Shown piece after piece: positions 1-5,520 of a stretch of DNA of 9,216 nt. The notes beneath the pieces are model-generated. The model was given only the letters and a program-made list of their open reading frames with translations, had not been told where the DNA came from and ran no database searches. Positions within the stretch are counted from its first letter, which is position 1. Each line of letters begins with the position of its first letter. The stretch is from JBOHHR01 sp050740975. Its GTDB lineage: Bacteria > Pseudomonadota > Gammaproteobacteria > JBOHHR01. The position numbers were made by a program, and so were the translations under genes. The stretch is taken from the NCBI GenBank assembly GCA_050740975.1, contig JBOIEE010000131.1, forward strand, positions 1 through 9,216, written 5' to 3'.

Positions 1-362
1 CCTGACATTCTGAGGAGATGGCTCATGGACCAGAATGCGAACGGCATTTCTGGGTAAACCAAGAGGATATTCATGCCGACCTCCGCTTTTTCTTTGGCTT
101 CTTTTCGTTTAGCCCGTGACAACGCCCACCTTCTAGGGCCCGGATCTCAGGCTTTTCGAGAGGCCCTGCGCGGTGCGACGTCACTCTGTGGGCAGTGTCG
201 TTGAATTTGGAGTGTAACATGGTTTTTTAAACACTTCGATTACGGATCGTAAAATTGCTGCAGCGCCATAGATCGACGCGCCAGCCGTTGCTAAGATACA
301 TACATCCCTTAACGCGGCAGAGCAGCGAGGCGTCGCTTGGATAGTATGCAGAAGTTCTGGAC
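1..362. other. Leader/intergenic region upstream of ald, no convincing gene
   Basis: No protein of recognisable family is found on either strand. Two short plus-strand frames start after purine-rich SD-like stretches: ATG at 18 (33 codons) and ATG at 73 (43 codons, stop 202-204). Neither resembles a known protein, and I treat both as chance. A weak sigma70-like -10 (TAAAAT, 250-255) lies about 110 bp before ald but has no good -35. There is also no strong SD directly before the ald ATG. The ald promoter is therefore not resolved from sequence. Confidence 0.5.
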
Positions 363-1469
363 ATGATCGTTGGCGTACCCAAAGAGATCAAGGCCGATGA
401 ATATCGCGTGGGATTGCTGCCCGTAGGTGCGGAACTGCTCACCCGCTGCCGGCATGAGGTCTTGATCGAGCAAGGGGCGGGCGAAGGTTCGGGATATTTC
501 GACGCGCAATACACCGAGGCGGGTGCGAGGATCTGCGCCCATGCGGAAGAGATTTGGTCTCGCGCGGAGTTGGTGGTCAAGGTCAAAGAACCGCTACCGA
601 CGGAGTTCCCGATGTTGCGGCGTGGGCAACAGGTGTTCACCTATTTTCACTTCGCTGCCGACAGGATCCTCACCGAAGCCTGCCTAAAAGCGGGCATCGT
701 GGCGATAGCGTACGAGACCTTACGGGCACAAAGCGCTAGCGGCAGCGTCACCTTACCGTTACTCACCCCCATGAGCGAAGTAGCCGGGCGCCTTGCTGTT
801 CAAGAAGGCGCCAAATACCTTGAGCGTCCGCAGATGGGGCGTGGGATTTTGCTGGGCGGCGTCCCCGGCGTGGAACCCGGGGAAGTATTGATCATCGGTG
901 GCGGAGTTGTGGGATCGAATGCCGCTATTGCGGCCGCCGGCTTGGGTGCGAATGTCACCATCATGGATGTGAATTTAGAGCGCCTGCGCTATTTGGCCGA
1001 TGTGATGCCCGCCAATGTGACGACCATCTATTCGGATGATCACGCGATTAGAAAATACCTAACCAGCGCCGATCTGGTCATCGGTGCGGTATTGATACCG
1101 GCCGCCCGGGCGCCCTTGTTGATCCGGCGGGAGTCCCTCAAACAGATGAAACCGGGGGCCGTGATCGTGGACGTCGCCGTAGACCAAGGGGGCTGTGCGG
1201 AGACCACTCGCCCGACGACCCACGCCAACCCGACGTTCGTGCTCGACGATATCGTGCATTACTGTGTCACCAACATGCCAGGCGCAGTCGGACGCACGAG
1301 CTCTCAAGCCCTGACCAACGCAACTTTGCCTTGGGTACTAAAGCTCGCGCAGCACGGTGCCGGTAAACTGGCAGAAGCAGATCCGTGGTTTAAGCCCGCG
1401 ATTAATATGGTCAACGGCGCGCTTTTGAGCGAGCCGGTGGCCGAGGCGCACGGTCTGCCTTTGGGCTAG
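363..1469 (+). CDS. ald: Alanine dehydrogenase
   Basis: This cytoplasmic enzyme reversibly interconverts L-alanine and pyruvate plus ammonium with NAD(H). It serves alanine catabolism or, in some bacteria including methanotrophs, ammonium assimilation. The 368-aa length is close to the usual size of about 371. The N-terminus MIVGVPKEIK is the family's typical start and fixes the ATG at 363 despite a weak SD. Residues known from the Mycobacterium tuberculosis enzyme fall at the same numbers: R15, K75 (in VVKVKEP), H96 (in YFHFA) and D270 (in VIVDVAVD). The Rossmann NAD loop is GGGVVG at 179-184. The C-terminal segment with NMPGAVGRTSS (304-314) is also typical. No residue appears missing, so the enzyme should be active. 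The gene stands alone, with no lrp-type regulator adjacent in the window. The TAG stop touches the left end of a small inverted-repeat element, which has not truncated the protein. Confidence 0.97.
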   Translation: MIVGVPKEIKADEYRVGLLPVGAELLTRCRHEVLIEQGAGEGSGYFDAQYTEAGARICAHAEEIWSRAELVVKVKEPLPTEFPMLRRGQQVFTYFHFAADRILTEACLKAGIVAIAYETLRAQSASGSVTLPLLTPMSEVAGRLAVQEGAKYLERPQMGRGILLGGVPGVEPGEVLIIGGGVVGSNAAIAAAGLGANVTIMDVNLERLRYLADVMPANVTTIYSDDHAIRKYLTSADLVIGAVLIPAARAPLLIRRESLKQMKPGAVIVDVAVDQGGCAETTRPTTHANPTFVLDDIVHYCVTNMPGAVGRTSSQALTNATLPWVLKLAQHGAGKLAEADPWFKPAINMVNGALLSEPVAEAHGLPLG

Positions 1470-1543
1470 GAGCCTGTCGGACTTGGGGGGCCGTAGCAAC
1501 AGAAAAAAGGATAAAAAGAAGAATCAAAAGTCCGACAGGCTCT
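1469..1543. mobile_element. 75-bp inverted-repeat element (MITE-like), copy A
   Basis: A perfect 15-bp inverted repeat (GAGCCTGTCGGACTT at 1470-1484, reverse complement at 1528-1542) encloses 43 bp of purine-rich spacer and no coding capacity. By comparison with copy B at 2125-2353 the outer end is GGAGCC, so the right end here carries one substitution (T at 1543). A TA dinucleotide lies on each side (1467-1468 and 1544-1545), consistent with a 2-bp target duplication. The left end matches the right end of copy B beyond the repeat, down to CCGTAGC, so the two belong to one family. The parent insertion sequence was not identified. The transcript could fold into a hairpin behind ald, but no T-tract follows. 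Confidence 0.7.
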
Positions 1544-2124
1544 TAGGAGTGTCGGGCTGCACCAATACCTTCTTCTGAGTCACCTTTGTTTGACGTTTTG
1601 ATTTTTGCGCGGGCTGCGTTCAGCCGTACATACATGTAAAATCATAAGCTTAACCGGTAAGGGAATAATGGCTCGTAACATGCACTACCTGAATTAAAGC
1701 TACGATCAGCGCATTAGCAGCAAATTTTGTGAAAACGGTCAAAATTCAAGGCGCAACTCATACCAGCAAGAATGATGTTAATGATGTTAATGCGCTTCTC
1801 TAAACGGATTGATTCATCATGACGTCTTGCGAACCAGCAACTGTTAGTTAATATGCTTCATTTGTGGTTATATCCTGCGGCAGTCGCCATGCAAACCAGC
1901 ACTCGGCTGTTCGCCGTATGGGCACACTACGTAGCGCTTTTCATAGGGCCTGGGGAGGGGCGCGAAGGATCAAAAGACGCCTCCGACAATATCATTCAAT
2001 TAGGGCCCCGTCGCCCGCACCGAGTCCCACAACCAAAAGACGCTGCGCGAAACGGCGAAGTGATCTCCCTCGCTTCCTACCAAAAGTCCTCTTAAACATC
2101 CCTCGCTTATCCCCGCTCTCCCGA
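1544..2124. other. Intergenic stretch without a recognisable gene
   Basis: About 580 bp lie between the two inverted-repeat elements. The longest plus-strand frames (1853-2095, 80 codons; 1864-2142, 92 codons) overlap each other in different phases, lack an SD and resemble nothing I know. The 80-codon frame ends in a motif-like tail (VISLASYQKSS), so it is not fully excluded as a small gene. The first half (about 1580-1860) is AT-richer than its surroundings. A short tandem repeat occurs at 1772-1789. I see no tRNA, terminator or clear promoter. The region could be decayed coding DNA or a landing site for repeats. Confidence 0.45.
1772..1789 (+). repeat. 9-bp tandem duplication
   Basis: ATGATGTTA occurs twice in direct succession and is followed by a further ATG. 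It is a short low-complexity tandem with no visible role. Confidence 0.6.
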
Positions 2125-2353
2125 GGAGCCTGTCGGACTTAGGAAGAACCTACTGCGGCGGTGGCAAATCGGTCCATAGTTCCAATCATTTTATTCGGCG
2201 CTTCCCTGCGCTTCACCTCTGCGGGGCGGGCATTCAAATCCGCTCCCGGCGGATTTGTCGTTAAATAGTTACCACTATTCGCCTCAAATGATCGAAAATC
2301 TGTCCTCGATTTCCCACTCGCCTCGCTACGGTTCCCTAAGTCCGGCAGGCTCC
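2125..2353. mobile_element. 229-bp inverted-repeat element (MITE-like), copy B
   Basis: The left arm at 2124-2143 and the reverse-complemented right arm at 2335-2354 match over 20 bp with one mismatch (AGGAGCCTG[T/C]CGGACTTAGG). They share the arm sequence of copy A at 1469-1543. Copy B lies in the opposite orientation to copy A, because its right end matches A's left end past the repeat as far as CCGTAGC. The interior has a hairpin (AAATCCG / CGGATTT, 2236-2256). It also has a minus-strand frame without stops from 2363 to 2142, which runs through the right arm into the interior and stops with TAA inside the left arm. No transposase motif is seen, so the element looks non-autonomous or internally deleted. 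TA follows the right end, but GA precedes the left end, so a target duplication is not clear. Confidence 0.75.
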
Positions 2354-2434
2354 TAGCGTCAGGCTAAACGGTTACCATTGGGCTTTGAGCAAGCCCCTCC
2401 CGTGGTGGGGTCATAGTTAAACCTTGGGGGTGAC

Positions 2435-2614
2435 ATGGATACAGTATGGATCGTGGTGACCTATGTGTTTGGGACCGTAGTGCGCCAGGCGGGTCTGCCA
2501 CCTTTGGTAGGTTACCTCGTGGCGGGATTTTCTCTGCACGGGCTGGGTCACGAAGCGGGAGCTACGCTGAACCAGATCGCTCGTCTTGGTGTACCATGCA
2601 GCAACCATGACTGA
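2435..2614 (+). pseudogene. 5' remnant of a CPA2 (Kef-type) cation/proton antiporter gene
   Basis: A 59-codon frame starts at ATG 2435 behind a G-rich SD-like stretch (GGGGGTGA). It encodes the first membrane segments typical of CPA2 antiporters: MDTVWIVVTYVFG, then the family signature RQAGLPPLVGYLVAG (residues 17-31), then LNQIARLGV (45-53). Intact members continue from this point into a hydrophobic LLLF-type helix and reach several hundred residues. Here the homology stops at LGV, and the last codons (PCSNHD) are already the leader of the next gene, with TGA at 2612-2614. The start region seems intact, so the fragment may still be transcribed and translated. It overlaps the methyltransferase start by 8 bp, so translation of the two could be coupled. 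The family call rests on the signature only. Confidence 0.7.
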
Positions 2615-3323
2615 GCGCAACGAAAAACCCCATCGGCACAACGATTTTGTTTTCAGGCAGGATGGGAAAGAGGTGGCCCTGATCCGTGACTTCGAAGGGA
2701 TGTATGCCTACTGTGAGGATCCGCACGGACAATCGCAAGCCGTGGACAACCTCTCCTATCAACTGGTTTTGGCGACTCTCGATCGCGCCGTCCGCATGCT
2801 CGCAAAGGGCGCTCAACGCCCGGCCGCCATCATCGATATCGGTTGCGGGCTGGGTTATTTCACGGCGCGTATAAAGCAGCGTTTTCCCGATGTGCGGGTT
2901 TGTGGAGTGGATATTTCTCCGACGGCCCTAAAAAGGGCGCGCCTCATCGCGCCAGACTGTGTATTTCAGCAGCTCGATTTAAAAGCGCCAGAAACGGAGA
3001 TCGAGGACGCCAAACGCTTCGATATCGCAGTGGCCTTGGATATCCTGTATTACTTCGAACCGCATGAAATCGACGGCGTGATGTTTAATATCAATAAGCT
3101 ATTGGCTGAGAATGGGTATTTGCTCGTGGGCTATCATCTACCGGAAGACATGCGTTTCGGTTTGTACATACGCTCCTTGGATGATGCGCGCCTGCTGCTG
3201 GCGAAACACGCCATGGATATTGTGTACAGTTTTGACGTGCAAAACCGCCTGGACGTGAGCTACGACGGATCCGCCCGCGGACGCCATCTATATTTCCTGG
3301 CGAAGAAAAGTAGCGCAAGCTAA
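2607..3323 (+). CDS. Class I SAM-dependent methyltransferase
   Basis: The protein has 238 aa from ATG 2607. An in-frame TTG at 2586 would add seven residues but lies within the antiporter remnant, and neither start has a clear SD. Motif I for S-adenosylmethionine binding is IIDIGCGLGYF (75-85). The acidic residue at the end of strand beta-2 is D102 in VCGVDIS. A later strand is DIAVALDILYYFEP, as in small-molecule methyltransferases of the Methyltransf_11/NodS-like group. The N-terminal 70 residues are polar and contain EDPHGQSQAVDN, perhaps a substrate lid. No signal peptide or membrane helix is present. The start overlaps the end of the antiporter remnant, and the stop shares the tetranucleotide CTAA with the stop of the convergent methyltransferase. 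The substrate cannot be read from sequence. The two methyltransferases here are not close duplicates: their motif I regions and N-termini differ. Confidence 0.85.
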   Translation: MTERNEKPHRHNDFVFRQDGKEVALIRDFEGMYAYCEDPHGQSQAVDNLSYQLVLATLDRAVRMLAKGAQRPAAIIDIGCGLGYFTARIKQRFPDVRVCGVDISPTALKRARLIAPDCVFQQLDLKAPETEIEDAKRFDIAVALDILYYFEPHEIDGVMFNINKLLAENGYLLVGYHLPEDMRFGLYIRSLDDARLLLAKHAMDIVYSFDVQNRLDVSYDGSARGRHLYFLAKKSSAS

Positions 3324-3949
3324 CAAGGTTTTCTCAAGGCACTATCGGCGCGGTCGAGCACATATACCCAATCCCGGCCATTGCACACCTCCGCTACATG
3401 GCGCAGGTTGGCCGCATAGGGCTGAAACAGTTGCCGCAGTGAAGAAGCGGTATAACGAAACGTGTGCGTGCTCATGCCCTTCGTTTTAGTCCCTCTAGCA
3501 ACGACGGAAGCGAGCCATGACCAGCGAGATTGGCTCAGGCTAATGACAGACTCTGAGATGACGAGCCGGTACTTCGCGGCGTCGAACAAGCGGGCCAGCA
3601 TAGATTCCGCTTGAGGATAAAACTGAAATAAGCTCACCTGGCAGACGACCACATCTGCCCTCGGAAGGTCCCCCGTACGCACGTCGAAAAGCTCGACCGC
3701 GCGCCCCAGCGCTTGAGCCTCGCGCACAAAGACCGGGCTTTGGTCAAGCCCCCGATAGTTAACGCCCCGGGCCAGATAGCTGGCTAATGTGCCGTCGCCG
3801 CAGCAAACGTCCAGCACGTCCATATTGTCCGGCACCCAACGAACCACGGCGTGAAAGCGCTCTTTCCGGGATACCCCATAAACGAAATTGATCAATCCGT
3901 GGTAGAGATAGGTGTTTTTATAGAGCAAGGCCATTTGCCTGGTGCTCAT
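3320..3949 (-). CDS. Class I SAM-dependent methyltransferase, third gene of the sigma-cupin operon
   Basis: The protein has 209 aa and is cytoplasmic. Motif I is VLDVCCGDGTLA (45-56), a variant with CC where most relatives have GC. The acidic residue after beta-2 is D69 in YRGLDQSP, followed by a DVVVCQVSLFQFYP strand. The N-terminus (KNTYLYHGLINFVYG) is aromatic and may contact a lipid or other hydrophobic substrate. The C-terminus after about residue 140 is less conserved-looking. The ATG overlaps the TGA of the upstream cupin gene by 4 bp (ATGA), and no good SD is placed for it, so translation should be coupled. A run of seven A precedes the junction (separate entry). The operon position suggests its product belongs to the response controlled by the sigma factor. 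In the ChrR-type singlet-oxygen response a methyltransferase-like cyclopropane fatty acid synthase is a known target, but this protein is too short for that enzyme. Substrate unknown. Confidence 0.85.
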   Translation of the reverse strand: MSTRQMALLYKNTYLYHGLINFVYGVSRKERFHAVVRWVPDNMDVLDVCCGDGTLASYLARGVNYRGLDQSPVFVREAQALGRAVELFDVRTGDLPRADVVVCQVSLFQFYPQAESMLARLFDAAKYRLVISESVISLSQSRWSWLASVVARGTKTKGMSTHTFRYTASSLRQLFQPYAANLRHVAEVCNGRDWVYVLDRADSALRKPC

Positions 3950-4425
3950 TTTTTTGTTACCGCTCCGATCTCATCCGGGTGGGCCCCGCGCATAAAAGCC
4001 AAACCACCCGTGGTGGTGCGTATCTCTTGGTGACGTGCGCCCTTTGCGGCGACGTGATAGTCGCCTGCACGAAGGTGTATGTTCCCGATCCAGACCTCAC
4101 CTTCAAGCATCAGACATTCTTCCTCCAACGTATGCTGATGTGGCGGCAGCATCGCACCCGGATGCAGCTTGAGTAGATAGGAGCGACTCTCCTTATCGCT
4201 GCGCAAAAGCTTCATTTCCACCAGAGGGCCGAGCCTTGTCCATCCCTCTTTATCTTTCAGAACAGTGGTTAAGCCCGCCTGCTTAGATGCTCGAGCCTGC
4301 CGTAACAAGCGCCCGCGCAAATGCCGCGCGCGCTCGGGCTCAGGAGCAATCGGCGCGCTTGCTTCGAGCAAGGCTTGCAGGACGTCCTGAGGTAAAACCG
4401 TTTTAAGGCGTTTTGATCTCATCAT
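3946..4425 (-). CDS. ChrR-type cupin protein, probable anti-sigma factor or sensor partner
   Basis: The protein has 159 aa. Residues about 65-148 form one cupin barrel. Motif 1 carries H96, H98 and E102 (PPHQHTLEEE) and motif 2 is GDYHVAAKGARH with H132, so the metal-binding set looks complete. The layout matches the C-terminal cupin of ChrR, the zinc anti-sigma factor of ECF sigma factors. Residues 1-50 are a short basic, helical segment (ERARHLRGRLLRQ). They lack the HxxxCxxC zinc site of the usual ChrR N-terminal anti-sigma domain, and the only cysteine visible is C104. The protein may thus bind the sigma factor in another way, or act as a metal or small-molecule sensor without sequestering it. 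The ATG overlaps the sigma gene's stop (ATGA), and GAAGAGAG just upstream can act as SD. It has no signal peptide or membrane helix. Confidence 0.8.
   Translation of the reverse strand: MMRSKRLKTVLPQDVLQALLEASAPIAPEPERARHLRGRLLRQARASKQAGLTTVLKDKEGWTRLGPLVEMKLLRSDKESRSYLLKLHPGAMLPPHQHTLEEECLMLEGEVWIGNIHLRAGDYHVAAKGARHQEIRTTTGGLAFMRGAHPDEIGAVTKK
3949..3955 (-). promoter_or_regulatory. A7 slippery heptamer at the cupin/methyltransferase junction
   Basis: In the cupin frame the final codons read ACA AAA AAA TGA, giving the heptamer A AAA AAA in exact -1 frameshift phase. After a -1 slip the next codon is ATG, the start codon of the methyltransferase, so a fused cupin-methyltransferase protein would result. 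An SD-like GGAG lies 7 nt upstream (3966-3963 on the minus strand). The sequence arrangement is directly visible. That it frameshifts is inference, and it may only be part of the coupled restart site. Confidence 0.35.
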
Positions 4426-5066
4426 CTCTCTTCGGATGGTGGGCTCCCAAGCGCTTCCCGCAGCAAGGCGATACCCCGGCGAATGTGACTCTTGACCGTC
4501 CCCAAAGCCAAACCGGTGCTGGCAGCAATTTCCTGGTGGCTCATGTCTTTGAAAAAGGACAAGGCGATCAACTGTCGTTGCCGCGGTGCCAGCCGGCCTA
4601 GCGCGGTCTGCAGAGCGCTGTTTCGCTCCACGGCATGGATTAAGTCTAGCGGATCCGGCGCCTCCGCTTGCGTCATTTCCAGGGACTCGCCCATCTGCGT
4701 TTGCCTGCCGGTCTCCACCGCCTCGACCCTAGAGGGGAGCACATTGTGTTTGCGCAGATGATCCACGGCGCGGCTGCGGCAAATGGTCAACAGCCAGGTG
4801 ATGACTCGCCCTCTGGCCGCTTCATAGCGCCCCGCTTCATGCCACGCCTGCAAATACACGTCGTTCAGGACCTCTTCCGCGGCCTCGACGCTTTGCGTGA
4901 TGCGCAGCGCCAAGCCGTAAACCCGGCTGAGAGTAGCATCGTAAAGCGCGCCCAAGGCCGACTCATCGCCGCCGGCCATGGCTGCAAGCCAGCTCTGGTA
5001 CTGGGCGTTCAGCGAACCGGCGTCCGGCGCTTGAGCAAGCGCGGAGATCCCGCTTTCCTGCGACAT
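4422..5066 (-). CDS. ECF-type RNA polymerase sigma factor (SigK/RpoE-like)
   Basis: From ATG 5066 the product has 214 aa. Region 2 covers about 23-106, with core-binding and -10-recognition features (YDATLSRVYGLALRIT, AEEVLNDVYLQAWH, RSRAVDHLRK). A variable linker spans about 110-148. Region 4 covers about 150-206 and holds a helix-turn-helix (MSHQEIAASTGLALGTVKSHIRRG) for -35 recognition. The RVYGLALR segment recalls SigK-type and ChrR-linked ECF factors. A longer frame starts at ATG 5114 and adds 16 residues (MMRAAAGEACFGIIHG) not typical of sigma factors. Neither ATG has an SD. I prefer 5066, but the point is open, also because a TGGTATAAT box sits just before it. The next gene is a ChrR-type cupin joined by an ATGA overlap, then a methyltransferase, so the three form one operon. 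Autoregulation is usual for such pairs, but no sigma-specific promoter could be proven here. Confidence 0.92.
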   Translation of the reverse strand: MSQESGISALAQAPDAGSLNAQYQSWLAAMAGGDESALGALYDATLSRVYGLALRITQSVEAAEEVLNDVYLQAWHEAGRYEAARGRVITWLLTICRSRAVDHLRKHNVLPSRVEAVETGRQTQMGESLEMTQAEAPDPLDLIHAVERNSALQTALGRLAPRQRQLIALSFFKDMSHQEIAASTGLALGTVKSHIRRGIALLREALGSPPSEER

Positions 5067-5073
5067 TCCATGG

Positions 5074-5082
5074 ATTATACCA
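5074..5082 (-). promoter_or_regulatory. Extended -10 box just before the preferred sigma-factor start
   Basis: On the minus strand TGGTATAAT is a perfect match to the extended -10 consensus TGnTATAAT. No -35 is recognisable 16-18 bp upstream. Transcription would start about 7 nt downstream, at or next to the A of ATG 5066, giving a leaderless mRNA. The match may be chance. Confidence 0.3.
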
Positions 5083-5228
5083 AAGCAAGCTTCGCCGGCG
5101 GCCGCTCGCATCATTGGGTGTTACTTCGCGTGTGCTCGGTTCGTTAACTCTAATCTATATACGAGGTCGCCCGCTTTCTAGATGCATTTCGGGTCTTCCA
5201 GGCGGGTGATCGAGCGCTGCCCACCATG

Positions 5229-5256
5229 GTTATTTTTTTAGCGAAAGGGTTGTCAA
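5229..5256 (-). promoter_or_regulatory. Candidate sigma70-type promoter for the sigma-cupin-methyltransferase operon
   Basis: The minus strand reads TTGACA (5256-5251), a perfect -35. A 16-bp spacer separates it from AATAAC (5234-5229), a 4-of-6 match to the -10. The transcript would begin near 5222, leaving a leader of about 110-160 nt before the sigma gene. Confidence 0.4.
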
Positions 5257-5278
5257 TGGCGCAAAAAACATGTACGTT
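5250..5278 (+). promoter_or_regulatory. Candidate sigma70-type promoter for the peroxidase gene
   Basis: TTGTCA (5250-5255) matches the -35 at five of six positions. A 17-bp spacer leads to TACGTT (5273-5278), a weak -10. The -35 lies on the same bases as the opposite-strand TTGACA, so the two would compete or be co-regulated. The leader would be about 240 nt. Confidence 0.22.
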
Positions 5279-5458
5279 CCCTGTTGAACCTTTTCTTCCG
5301 CAACTGGAAATAAGGAGGAAAGCGAGGAAATAAAACCTAGCTTTGCCAGGGCCGGTCAACCCGCCGTAACAATCACAAGATATAGTCGCTTTCAAGATAG
5401 TCGCCTTTAAGGCTTTGTGGGATGAAAATCCTTCAAAGACCGGTAGGGAAGAAGCAAG

Positions 5459-5482
5459 GGGTGTTTGACCGGCTAAACACCC
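5459..5482 (+). promoter_or_regulatory. Hairpin in the leader of the peroxidase gene
   Basis: GGGTGTTT (5459-5466) pairs perfectly with AAACACCC (5475-5482) across an 8-nt loop, ending 26 nt before the SD. No T-tract follows, so it is not an intrinsic terminator. It could be an operator palindrome or an mRNA structure. GACCGG in the loop also occurs just upstream of the hairpin (about 5438-5443). Confidence 0.35.
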
Positions 5483-5520
5483 TATCAGAGTGATTTTGAC
5501 CTCAACGTGGAGGGGTAACA

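Larger units (their letters stand above)
5115..5520. other. Divergent regulatory region between sigma operon and peroxidase gene
   Basis: About 400 bp separate the sigma operon from the divergent propeller-peroxidase gene, and no credible gene lies between. The region contains overlapping sigma70-like -35 boxes on both strands (5250-5256), a near-direct repeat (AGATATAGTCGCTTTCA / AGATAGTCGCCTTTA, about 5379-5408), and a hairpin at 5459-5482 in the peroxidase leader. The peroxidase SD (GGAGGG, 5509-5514) lies 6 nt before its ATG. A minus-strand frame at 5150-5542 runs through all these signals and is rejected as a gene. Confidence 0.55.

Noticed and set aside
73..204. 43-codon frame with an SD-like AGAGGA upstream
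   Set aside because: It is short and without homology signals. The purine stretch is common by chance.
1853..2095. 80-codon plus-strand frame between the two repeat elements
   Set aside because: It has no SD and no recognisable domain, and another frame of similar length overlaps it. Its tail VISLASYQKSS is suggestive but not enough for a gene call.
2380..2396. Small hairpin GGGCTT/AAGCCC before the antiporter remnant, considered as a terminator
   Set aside because: The stem is only 6 bp and no T-tract follows.
5207..5212. TGATCG considered as the -35 of an RpoE/ChrR-type promoter upstream of the peroxidase gene
   Set aside because: No matching -10 was found at the expected spacing, and a 6-bp match alone is not evidence.
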